Below are positions 27,370 to 34,744 of a stretch of 64,000 nt of DNA, one piece after another. The DNA is from Chryseobacterium sp. GTDB lineage: Bacteria; Bacteroidota; Bacteroidia; Flavobacteriales; Weeksellaceae. The DNA is taken from positions 496,001-560,000 of the forward strand of contig JAITUA010000015.1 in assembly GCA_031286615.1 (NCBI GenBank). The letters are read 5' to 3'. How positions within the stretch are numbered: position 1 is the stretch's first letter; each line of letters begins with the position of its first letter. A model generated the notes under the pieces. The model saw only the letters and a program-made list of their open reading frames with translations, did no database searches and had not been told where the DNA came from. The translations under genes were made by a program, and so were the position numbers.

Positions 27370-28626
27370 ATGAGCATCAATTTCACAACAGCAACTATTA
27401 AAGACTTTGAGAATATACCAGATAATGATATGGCTCAAAGGGCTGAAATTTTTTATGAATATTTAGACTATGTAAAGTCTAATGGACACATGAATTACAG
27501 ACTGAAGAACACTTCAGGAACCAATGCGATACTGAATGTAAATATTGCAAACCAAAATAGAGAATTTGTTAGTTTTGTATCAAGTGATTATTTAGGATTT
27601 ACACAGCACCCAAAAGTAAAACAGGCTGCCATTGAAGGAATCGAAAAATATGGTACAGGTACAGGAGCTACTCCTCTTATCGGTGGATATTTTGACTACC
27701 ACAATGCCTTAGAAAAAAAGATCTCAAGTTTTTTTAAAAGAACAGAAGATGAAGCCGTAGTATTTACTACCGGTTATACAGCTAATAGCGCTTCTTTACA
27801 ATGCTTAATGCAGAAAGAAGATCTGGCTATTTTAGACATGGCAGTGCATGCCAGTGTACACGAAGGATGTGCTTTTACTAATAAAAAAACATTTCCGCAC
27901 AATAATTTGGAATCTTTGGAACACATTTTGAAGGTATCTGAAAATCTGTACCGTACGAAACTCGTTATTGTGGACGGAGTGTATTCCCAGGATGGTGATA
28001 CCTCCCGTATTAATGAGATCTACAATCTTGTAAAAAAGTATAATGCCTTTCTAATGGTAGACGACGTACACGGTGTCGGTATCCTTGGGGAAACAGGGAG
28101 AGGTACTTTGGAACAGGCTGGATTGCTGGATAAAGTAGACATCATCACAGGAACATTCAGTAAAACGTTTGGTAACCTTGGAGGATATGTCATTGCCGAT
28201 AAAAAAATAGCAGCATTTATCAGATTCCAATCCCGTCAGCAGATTTTCTCAGCAACAGCTCCGCCATCATCCGCAGGAATTGTTAAAGCCATTGATTTAA
28301 TAGACGAAGAACCTATCTGGAGAGAAAAACTCTGGAATAATATCAATTATTTCAAAAAAGGGCTTGATGATTTAGGATTGGACACAGGAGTTACCTGTTC
28401 CGCAATTATTCCCGTAAAAATTGGAGATCCTTATGTAACAGGAGAAGCCGGAAAACTACTAATAGAAAAAGGAATCTATACCAACCCGATTCTTTACCCG
28501 GCTGTACCAAGAAAAGATGCGCGTATAAGGATGAGTGTGACTGCCAGACACGAAAAAGAACATCTCGACAAAACGCTGAATGCGTTTGATGATATTAATA
28601 AAAAATTGCATATTGCAAAAAAATAA
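27370..28626 (+). CDS. Alpha-oxoamine synthase family PLP enzyme (KBL/BioF/SPT-like)
   Basis: A 418-residue PLP-dependent acyl-CoA:amino acid condensing enzyme. Visible features are FVSSDYLGFTQHPKVKQAA, the cofactor segment MVDDVHGVGILGETGRGT and the Schiff-base lysine in GTFSKTFGNLGGYV. Family members make 8-amino-7-oxononanoate, 2-amino-3-ketobutyrate, 3-ketosphinganine or autoinducers. The sequence does not decide between these. An N-terminal extension of about 50 residues precedes the conserved core. No biotin genes are adjacent. A TetR gene follows after 6 bp, suggesting a regulated, possibly lipid- or signal-related role (inference). Serine palmitoyltransferase is a serious alternative because related bacteria make sphingolipids. 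Confidence 0.8.
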   Translation: MSINFTTATIKDFENIPDNDMAQRAEIFYEYLDYVKSNGHMNYRLKNTSGTNAILNVNIANQNREFVSFVSSDYLGFTQHPKVKQAAIEGIEKYGTGTGATPLIGGYFDYHNALEKKISSFFKRTEDEAVVFTTGYTANSASLQCLMQKEDLAILDMAVHASVHEGCAFTNKKTFPHNNLESLEHILKVSENLYRTKLVIVDGVYSQDGDTSRINEIYNLVKKYNAFLMVDDVHGVGILGETGRGTLEQAGLLDKVDIITGTFSKTFGNLGGYVIADKKIAAFIRFQSRQQIFSATAPPSSAGIVKAIDLIDEEPIWREKLWNNINYFKKGLDDLGLDTGVTCSAIIPVKIGDPYVTGEAGKLLIEKGIYTNPILYPAVPRKDARIRMSVTARHEKEHLDKTLNAFDDINKKLHIAKK

Positions 28627-28632
28627 TAAATT

Positions 28633-29265
28633 ATGCCTAGAAAAGTAGTGCAGGGCCCCATTAGGGACAAAGAAAAAACAAAGCAAAAACTGCTTGCTGC
28701 AGTTGGTAAAATTTTAAGAGTAAAAGGGTACTCCGGATTAAAAGTAAGTAAAATTGCTGCGGTGGCCGGATTTGATAAAAAATTGATCTATGAGTACTTT
28801 GGAAGTACAGATAAACTGATCGATGAATATATCAAATCTCAGGATTACTGGAGCCAGGTTAATCAGGACGTTGATATGGATTTTTCCGACGGCGGACATG
28901 AACTTACCAAAATGGTTGTACTTAATCAATTCGAAAACCTGAAGAAAAATAAAGAGCTTCAGAAAATTATCCTTTGGGAACTTTCAGAAAGTAAGCCTAT
29001 TCTTAAAAAACTGGTTGAACAACGTGAAGATGTAGGAGAGGTTTTATTTGGAAATATCTCAGACCCTTACTTTGGGGAAGGTGTGGCAACAAGACATAGA
29101 GCAATTATGGCTCTGATTGTTTCTGGTGCTTACTATCTTAACCTTTATACAGGATATAATGCCAACAAATTCTGTGGTATTGACCTGAAAACTGAAGAAG
29201 GAAGAAAAGAGATTGAAGGGGCTATTGTTGAATTGATTGACTTTGCATACAGCAAAAAAAAGTAA
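28633..29265 (+). CDS. TetR/AcrR family transcriptional regulator
   Basis: A 210-residue regulator. The N-terminal helix-turn-helix (about 15-65) reads KLLAAVGKILRVKGYSGLKV and KIAAVAGFDKKLIYEYFGS. An all-helical ligand domain follows. It begins 6 bp after the alpha-oxoamine synthase stop and most likely shares its mRNA and feeds back on it. Ligand unknown. Confidence 0.88.
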   Translation: MPRKVVQGPIRDKEKTKQKLLAAVGKILRVKGYSGLKVSKIAAVAGFDKKLIYEYFGSTDKLIDEYIKSQDYWSQVNQDVDMDFSDGGHELTKMVVLNQFENLKKNKELQKIILWELSESKPILKKLVEQREDVGEVLFGNISDPYFGEGVATRHRAIMALIVSGAYYLNLYTGYNANKFCGIDLKTEEGRKEIEGAIVELIDFAYSKKK

Positions 29266-29363
29266 AGGTTAAAAGTTTTCCGATTTAAACAGAAATATGC
29301 TTTTTGTTGATATTTGAAAACTTTTAATTTTCAAATTAAAACTATATTTCTTATTTTTGACCA

Positions 29364-30449
29364 ATGGAAAATTTTATAGTATCTGCAAGAAAATATCGTC
29401 CTCAGGAGTTTGATACGGTTGTAGGGCAATCTCATATTACGGATACTTTAGAACATGCAATTGAAGAAAGCCAATTAGCTCAGGCATTGCTTTTTTGCGG
29501 TCCTCGTGGTGTAGGTAAAACTACTTGCGCCAGAATTCTGGCAAGAAAGATCAATGAGAAAGATGGCTCGGTTTCAGAAGACGGCTTTGCCTATAATATC
29601 TATGAGCTGGATGCTGCATCCAATAACTCTGTAGATGATATCAGGGAACTGATAGATCAGGTAAGATTTGCACCTCAGGTAGGTAAATACAAAGTGTATA
29701 TTATTGACGAGGTTCATATGCTGTCTTCTGCCGCTTTCAATGCATTCCTTAAAACACTGGAAGAGCCGCCTGCTCATGCTATCTTTATTTTGGCTACCAC
29801 GGAGAAACATAAAATTATTCCAACAATTTTATCCCGTTGTCAGATCTATGACTTCAAGAGAATTACAATTGAGGATATCCAGAGCCACCTGAGAAATATT
29901 GCGCAGAAAGAAAATATCCAGTACGAAGATGACGCATTGTACCTGATTGCTCAAAAAGCTGATGGTGCATTAAGAGATGCGCTTTCTATCTTCGACAGGC
30001 TTTCAACCTTCTCTCAGAAAAATATTACGCTGGCAAAAGCAGCTGAAGTATTGAATATCCTGGATTACGATCAATATCTCAATATCGTAGATCTTGCTAA
30101 GGAAAACAAAATTCCTGAAGTACTTTTTGCATTCAATGAAATTGTAAAAAAAGGATTTGATCCCCATATATTCATTGCCGGATTAGGAAATCATTTCAGA
30201 GATCTGATGATGGCACAGAATACTTCTACTATCGATCTCATTGAAGTGGGAGAGAAGACAAAATCTAAATTTATAGAACAGGGACAGAAGTGGGCCGCCC
30301 AGCAGCTGATTGATGGTATTGAAATCTGTAACCATGCAGATATTAATTATAAGAATTCCAAAAACCCAAGACTTACGGTTGAAATTGCATTAATGCAGCT
30401 GGCTTCACTGACAGCTAATTTAGGCGATACTAAAAAAAAAAGTTCCTGA
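29364..30449 (+). CDS. dnaX: DNA polymerase III gamma subunit (0-frame product of dnaX)
   Basis: The zero frame gives a 361-residue gamma-like clamp loader ATPase that stops two codons after an A10 run (ending DTKKKSS). Features are Walker A GPRGVGKTTCAR (46-57), Walker B IIDEVHMLS, sensor 1 ATTEKHK and the arginine-finger motif LSRCQIYDF. The usual Cys4 zinc module between Walker A and ELDAASNN is replaced by a short Cys-free loop, as in other Bacteroidota. The C-terminal third holds the collar domain. This short product would match gamma of E. coli, made by frameshifting. Confidence 0.9.
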   Translation: MENFIVSARKYRPQEFDTVVGQSHITDTLEHAIEESQLAQALLFCGPRGVGKTTCARILARKINEKDGSVSEDGFAYNIYELDAASNNSVDDIRELIDQVRFAPQVGKYKVYIIDEVHMLSSAAFNAFLKTLEEPPAHAIFILATTEKHKIIPTILSRCQIYDFKRITIEDIQSHLRNIAQKENIQYEDDALYLIAQKADGALRDALSIFDRLSTFSQKNITLAKAAEVLNILDYDQYLNIVDLAKENKIPEVLFAFNEIVKKGFDPHIFIAGLGNHFRDLMMAQNTSTIDLIEVGEKTKSKFIEQGQKWAAQQLIDGIEICNHADINYKNSKNPRLTVEIALMQLASLTANLGDTKKKSS

Positions 30450-31063
30450 TCCTGGCTCCGTTTCTTAGTGAGAAACAGGAGGTGAAAATGCCGGAAAAAG
30501 CTCCGGAGAAAAAAGAAGTTAAGGCAGAACAACAGCCAACAGCTTCAGAAAAAATTGAGGAAGCTCCAGTAATAAAAACAAACAAACCATTATCAAGACC
30601 GGGAATTTCTTCCGGTTTCAGCATCAATTCTTTCCTGAATAAAGAAGATAAAGTAGAAACAGGAGAAACAATTGTTGCGAAAAATGAAAATCTTCCTCAA
30701 AACCATTTTACAGATACAGATCTGCAGATGGAATGGAAAATTATGCTTAAACAGCTTCAGGTAAAAAATAACTTTGTTTTTAACGCAGTAAAAACCTTCA
30801 AACTTGAAAAAGCTGAGGAAAATAAAATCAAAGTTTTATTCCCTTCAGATTCTGCCAAAGTAGAATTTGATAAAATAAGCGGAGAATTTTTTAATCATTT
30901 TAAAAGAAAAGTTCAAAACCATATTATTGAGATAGAATACGTCAGAGACGTTGAAAATCTGAAGATTGAGGTAGTGACCAAGAGAAAAATGTTTGAAAAA
31001 ATGATCGAAAAAAATCCACTTTTAAAAGATCTTGATGATTTAATGAAGTTTGATTTGACATAA
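29364..31063 (+). CDS. dnaX: DNA polymerase III tau subunit by -1 frameshift (full-length dnaX)
   Basis: A -1 shift at the A10 run (30432-30441) joins the gamma frame to a second open frame that ends at 31063, giving a 566-residue tau. The added 207 residues contain a charged Pro/Lys/Glu-rich linker (PEKAPEKKEVKAEQQ) and a folded C-terminal domain (QMEWKIMLKQLQVKNNFVFN to KNPLLKDLDDLMKFDL) typical of Bacteroidota DnaX tails. The second frame has no other convincing gene identity. A homopolymer sequencing error (11 A in reality) would give the same fused protein without recoding. Confidence 0.8.
30432..30490 (+). promoter_or_regulatory. Putative dnaX frameshift site: A10 slippery run, stem-loop and internal SD-like sequence
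   Basis: Ten consecutive A (30432-30441) are followed by G. Then CTCCGTTTCT (30456-30465) pairs with AGAAACAGGAG (30471-30481) as a 10-bp stem with one bulged A and a 5-nt loop. The 3' arm runs into AGGAGGTGA (30477-30485), a full Shine-Dalgarno match upstream of ATG 30488 in the tau frame. The zero-frame stop is at 30447-30449. The spacer to the stem is longer than the usual 5-9 nt. Confidence 0.65.
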
Positions 31064-31077
31064 TTTTTATATATTTG
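31049..31077 (+). promoter_or_regulatory. Promoter reading toward the aromatic leader and DAHP synthase gene
   Basis: TTTG (31049-31052), 17 nt, then TATATTTG (31070-31077) fit the flavobacterial TTG-N17-23-TAnnTTTG pattern. The box overlaps the dnaX stop codon, and transcription would start near 31083, about 75 nt before the leader ORF. Confidence 0.55.
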
Positions 31078-31160
31078 TCAAATATTTCTGTTGAAAATAT
31101 GTTTTCGACAAGAACAAATTATAACCAGAAAGGCTAAAACAAACGCATTTCTAGAATAAA

Positions 31161-31292
31161 ATGGAAAAATTGACTAACACATATCTGTCTTTTTTTGCAC
31201 CCGCTAATTACTTTTTTAGCGGTTATTTTAGTTTTTCTGCTTCTTATTATAGAAATTTCAGAACGTATTACCGATTTTATTGGTACTGTTAA
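31161..31292 (+). CDS. Putative Phe/Tyr-rich attenuation leader peptide (43 codons)
   Basis: ATG 31161 opens a 43-codon frame ending TAA at 31290-31292. Eighteen of 43 residues are aromatic (8 Phe, 9 Tyr, 1 Trp), with runs such as YLSFFAPANYFFSGYFSF and RTYYRFYWYC. There is no Ile or Val, which an arbitrary A/T-rich frame would be expected to contain. It lies between a consensus-like promoter and the gene for the first committed enzyme of aromatic amino-acid synthesis fused to chorismate mutase. A terminator-like hairpin (31201-31222) overlaps codons 14-21. By analogy with pheA/trp leaders it could couple aromatic tRNA charging to expression. Translation is not proven. Confidence 0.55.
   Translation: MEKLTNTYLSFFAPANYFFSGYFSFSASYYRNFRTYYRFYWYC
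31201..31236 (+). terminator. Terminator-like hairpin inside the aromatic leader (attenuator candidate)
   Basis: CCGCTAA (31201-31207) pairs perfectly with TTAGCGG (31216-31222), followed by TTATTTTAGTTTTT. GCTAAAA at 31134-31140 is complementary to TTTTAGC in the 3' arm and could form a competing pairing. It could also simply end dnaX transcription. Confidence 0.6.
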
Positions 31293-31463
31293 CTGAATTT
31301 CTTTCCAAAAAATACAGGAGAAGTAGAGCCCTATTATTTTCCTGATTCCTTTAAACAATTTTGAACGGCATTTTTTGAAAAGAATTATAAATTAAATTTT
31401 ATAATCCAAAGGGCTATTGCTGTCAACGAAAAAATTATATAAAAAAACAATAAAATTTAGAAT

Positions 31464-32546
31464 ATGAATTTAAATGATTTGAAAAATGAGTGGATCGATG
31501 GGCTTACACAGCCTCTGATGATCGCGGGACCATGTAGTGCGGAAAGTGAAGCTCAGATGCTTGAAACTGCAAGGAGAATTAAAGAATCCAATGCCAATGT
31601 ATCCGTTTTCCGTGCAGGAATCTGGAAACCTCGTACCAAACCAAACGGGTTTGAAGGAGTAGGAGTGATCGGTTTGAACTGGCTAAAAAAAGTAAAAGAA
31701 GAGTATGGTTTTAAAACAGCTACTGAAGTTGCAAACGCACACCACGTATTTGCCGCTCTGGAAGCAGATGTAGATGTTCTTTGGATCGGAGCGCGTTCTA
31801 CAGTAAACCCATTTACAGTACAGGAAATTGCAATGGCTTTAAGAGGAACAGATAAGCCTGTATTCGTGAAAAACCCTGTGAATCCGGATCTTGCATTATG
31901 GATTGGAGCATTGGAAAGACTCTTAGGTCAGGATATTAAAAATCTGGGAGTAATCCACAGAGGATTTTCGACATACCAGAAAACAAAATACAGAAATAAC
32001 CCGAACTGGCAGATTGCCCTTGATTTCAAGAGCCAGTTTCCAAATATTCCGATGCTGATTGATCCGTCACACATCTGCGGAAACAGAACAGGTCTTGCTG
32101 ACATCACACAGGAAGCTCTTAACGTAGGATACCAGGGAGCTATCATTGAATCACACTGCAATCCTGATGAAGCGTGGAGTGATGCTTCTCAGCAGATTAC
32201 TCCGGAAGTTCTTGCAGACCTTATTGGTAATCTGAAAGTAAGAAGCTCTAATCTTGCAGGATTTGAAGGAGAAATGGGAAGACACAGAACCTTGATCTCA
32301 GATCTTGACTTCCAGTTAATTGAACTTCTTTCTCAAAGAATGAAAATTTCTGAAAAGATCGGTAAGCTTAAAAAGGAAAATGATATTGCAATCTTCCAGC
32401 CTGAACGTTGGAAAGTAATCACTGAATACGCTACTCAAAAAGCGAAAGAAACAGGAATGTCTCAGGAATTTATTGAAAAAGTCTTCAAAGCAATTCACGA
32501 AGAATCTATCGAAGTTCAGAATAACATTATGATCGATAAGAGATAA
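31464..32546 (+). CDS. Bifunctional 3-deoxy-7-phosphoheptulonate synthase / chorismate mutase
   Basis: A 360-residue fusion. Residues 1-265 are a KDPS-like (type I beta) DAHP synthase: MIAGPCSAES, VFRAGIWKPRTKPNGFEG, WIGARSTVNPF, PMLIDPSHICGNR. Residues 270-360 form an AroQ-type chorismate mutase helix bundle: DLDFQLIELLSQRMKISEKI, IFQPERWKVI and FIEKVFKAIHEESIEVQ. The mutase is C-terminal, the reverse of the Bacillus order. The protein controls entry into the shikimate pathway and the branch to Phe/Tyr, so in-chain feedback by chorismate or prephenate is likely. The 400-bp upstream region contains a promoter and an aromatic-rich leader ORF. Confidence 0.93.
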   Translation: MNLNDLKNEWIDGLTQPLMIAGPCSAESEAQMLETARRIKESNANVSVFRAGIWKPRTKPNGFEGVGVIGLNWLKKVKEEYGFKTATEVANAHHVFAALEADVDVLWIGARSTVNPFTVQEIAMALRGTDKPVFVKNPVNPDLALWIGALERLLGQDIKNLGVIHRGFSTYQKTKYRNNPNWQIALDFKSQFPNIPMLIDPSHICGNRTGLADITQEALNVGYQGAIIESHCNPDEAWSDASQQITPEVLADLIGNLKVRSSNLAGFEGEMGRHRTLISDLDFQLIELLSQRMKISEKIGKLKKENDIAIFQPERWKVITEYATQKAKETGMSQEFIEKVFKAIHEESIEVQNNIMIDKR

Positions 32547-32741
32547 ATTGCAGGGAGCAGTAAAGAGATTAGGTTTTAAGAAAAGTAGAATAGTTTTAAT
32601 TCCTGAAATCGATTACCTGTTTCCAGCAAAAAATATTGATTAGGGCTTAGACCTCAGGATTTAGAAAAATAGAAACATGTGTTTTTAACCTATTTCCCGA
32701 ATTCTAAGCCCTAATTCCTTATATTTGCACCAGTATTATCT

Positions 32742-33668
32742 ATGAAAGGAAAAATCATTAAATCTACAGGCAGTTGGTACCAGGTTTTGGAATTGGAAAC
32801 AAATAAAATTTTCGAGGCCAGAATCAGGGGGAAATTCAAATTAATAAAAACCAGACTTACCAATCCACTTGCTGTAGGAGATTTTGTTGAGTTTCAACTG
32901 GAACAGGATGATATTGCCTGGATTACGAAAATTGAACCACGCTCCAATTACCTGATCAGAAAATCAGTAAACCTTTCAAAAGAAGCTCATATTATTGCTT
33001 CCAATATTGATTTGGCCTGTTTTATCTTTACTTTAAAGCATCCTGAAACATCTTTAGGATTTCTGGACAGATTTCTGGCATGTTGTGAAGCCTATAACAT
33101 TACACCACTGATTCTTTTTAATAAGATTGATGTTCTCCATGGAGAAGAAATAGAAATTGTAAAAGATATAGAATTTCTCTACCAGGAAATTGGATATCAG
33201 ACACTGGAAATCTCTTCCTATTCAAGACTGAACCTTGATCAGCTGGAAGAAATCCTTAAAGATAAAACTTCGGTGTTCTTCGGGCACTCGGGCTGTGGAA
33301 AGTCAACTCTGGTAAATGCTTTACAGCCAGGATTAAATTTAAAAACATCCGAAATTTCAGATACTCACCTGAAAGGAAAACATACAACTACTTTTGCACA
33401 AATGCACTTCTGGGATTTTGGCGGAAATGTTATAGATACCCCTGGTGTCCGTGAATTTGCCATGATTGATATTGAAAAAGAAGAAGTACAGCATTATTTC
33501 CCTGAGATTTTCAAAAAGAGAGAAGAGTGCAAATTTCACAATTGTCTTCACGTGAATGAGCCCAAGTGTGCTGTTCTTGATGCCCTTGAAACAGGAGAAA
33601 TACAACATTCACGCTATGCTACATACATTAAATTAATGGATGAGGCGGAAGAAGCTTCTCAGAAATAA
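32742..33668 (+). CDS. rsgA: Ribosome small-subunit-dependent GTPase A
   Basis: A 308-residue circularly permuted GTPase acting in late 30S maturation. An N-terminal OB fold (about 1-70, ARIRGKFKLIKTRLTNPLAV) is followed by the permuted G motifs: G4 ILFNKIDVL, G1 FFGHSGCGKST (about 180-190), a switch region HLKGKHTTTFAQMH and G3 VIDTPGVREF. The C-terminal zinc module is CKFHNCLHVNEPKCAV. All expected elements are present. Confidence 0.96.
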   Translation: MKGKIIKSTGSWYQVLELETNKIFEARIRGKFKLIKTRLTNPLAVGDFVEFQLEQDDIAWITKIEPRSNYLIRKSVNLSKEAHIIASNIDLACFIFTLKHPETSLGFLDRFLACCEAYNITPLILFNKIDVLHGEEIEIVKDIEFLYQEIGYQTLEISSYSRLNLDQLEEILKDKTSVFFGHSGCGKSTLVNALQPGLNLKTSEISDTHLKGKHTTTFAQMHFWDFGGNVIDTPGVREFAMIDIEKEEVQHYFPEIFKKREECKFHNCLHVNEPKCAVLDALETGEIQHSRYATYIKLMDEAEEASQK

Positions 33669-34260
33669 TTAACGAGATCAATTTACGATTCCATAACCAC
33701 TGCAGATTAATTCGGACAATCTGTACATATTCTATTGTTGTCATGTCAAAATAATATTTTTTAGATATTATCTTTTGAAGGTCAAATTTCACATCTTTAT
33801 GGATTGTCTGTTTTTTTTATGATTTGTTTTCTTAATTTTTACGAAAAAAATATGCTTTTTAGATAACTCTACTTTTTGATGTGACAAATTTGGCAGATAA
33901 CTCCACTTTTGGCACATTTTAGTTGATTGAAAAAATGATATTCTAGAAAATCTGATTATTTTATTGATCGAAATAAAAGCAATAATATTGTTAAATATTC
34001 CTCTTTATAGCTTTGAAAATTATAGAATTGATAAAAAAAGGTTGTTTTTTTTGAAAATAAAAAACCCAGCCGAAGCTGGGTAAAAACTAATAACCATGAA
34101 AACTCAAATTAAACATGAGAATCGCAATAGAATAAACAATTACTGTGCCAAAGATTAGTTCATGATTTCTTAATAAAAGTTATTTTTATGTTAAAAAAAA
34201 ATTAAAATAAAAATCAAAGATATTTTTTGTAATTTTGCGCCATTAAAAAAATATACATTT
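33669..34260. other. A/T-rich intergenic region with short tandem repeat and minus-strand terminator
   Basis: No protein gene seen. AGATAACTC(T/C)ACTTTT occurs twice, 34 bp apart (33861 and 33895). At 34064-34081, ACCCAGC and GCTGGGT enclose a 4-nt loop that reads TTCG on the minus strand and is followed there by TTTTTATTTT, a good minus-strand terminator with no known gene upstream of it. TATCTTTG on the minus strand (near 34218-34225) might start a short transcript of about 150 nt ending there. Confidence 0.4.
34230..34237 (+). promoter_or_regulatory. -7 box of ndk
   Basis: TAATTTTG matches TAnnTTTG, 23 bp before the ndk start codon. No clear -33 TTTG was found at the right spacing. Confidence 0.4.
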
Positions 34261-34677
34261 ATGTCTAACATTACATTCACTATGATTAAGCCTGATGCAG
34301 TTGCTGACGGACATATCGGTGCTATATTGGGTAAGATTGCTGAAGGAGGTTTTAAAATCAAAGCTTTAAAATTAACTCAGCTTACAGTTGCTGATGCAAA
34401 AAAATTCTATGAAGTACACGCTGAAAGACCATTTTATGGTGAGTTGGTAGAATTCATGAGCTCTGGACCTATCGTTGCTGCAGTTTTAGAAAAAGATAAT
34501 GCAGTTGAAGACTTCAGAACATTAATCGGTGCTACTAACCCTGCAGAAGCAGCTGAAGGTACAATCAGAAAGATGTTTGCAAGAAGCATCGGAGAAAATG
34601 CGGTTCACGGTTCAGATTCTGACGAGAATGCATTAATCGAAGCTCAGTTCCATTTTTCAGGAAGAGAGATTTTCTAA
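34261..34677 (+). CDS. ndk: Nucleoside-diphosphate kinase
   Basis: A 138-residue cytosolic enzyme that equilibrates the gamma-phosphate among nucleoside triphosphates. N-terminal [11 protein letters not shown], the binding loop [18 protein letters not shown], and the phospho-histidine His116 in [11 protein letters not shown] are all intact. It is monocistronic with its own -7 box and a strong terminator. Confidence 0.98.
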   Translation: MSNITFTMIKPDAVADGHIGAILGKIAEGGFKIKALKLTQLTVADAKKFYEVHAERPFYGELVEFMSSGPIVAAVLEKDNAVEDFRTLIGATNPAEAAEGTIRKMFARSIGENAVHGSDSDENALIEAQFHFSGREIF

Positions 34678-34701
34678 GAAAATCATCTTACAAAATAAAA
34701 G

Positions 34702-34733
34702 ATCCGGAGATTTTTCTCCGGATTTTGTTTTTT
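34702..34733 (+). terminator. Intrinsic terminator of ndk
   Basis: ATCCGGAG (34702-34709) pairs with CTCCGGAT (34716-34723), followed by TTTGTTTTTT. Confidence 0.88.
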
Positions 34734-34744
34734 ATGACATTCTA

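Noticed and set aside
27370-28626. Assignment of the PLP enzyme as 8-amino-7-oxononanoate synthase (bioF)
   Set aside because: No biotin genes nearby, and the family motifs are shared by KBL, SPT and autoinducer synthases, so only the family name is given.
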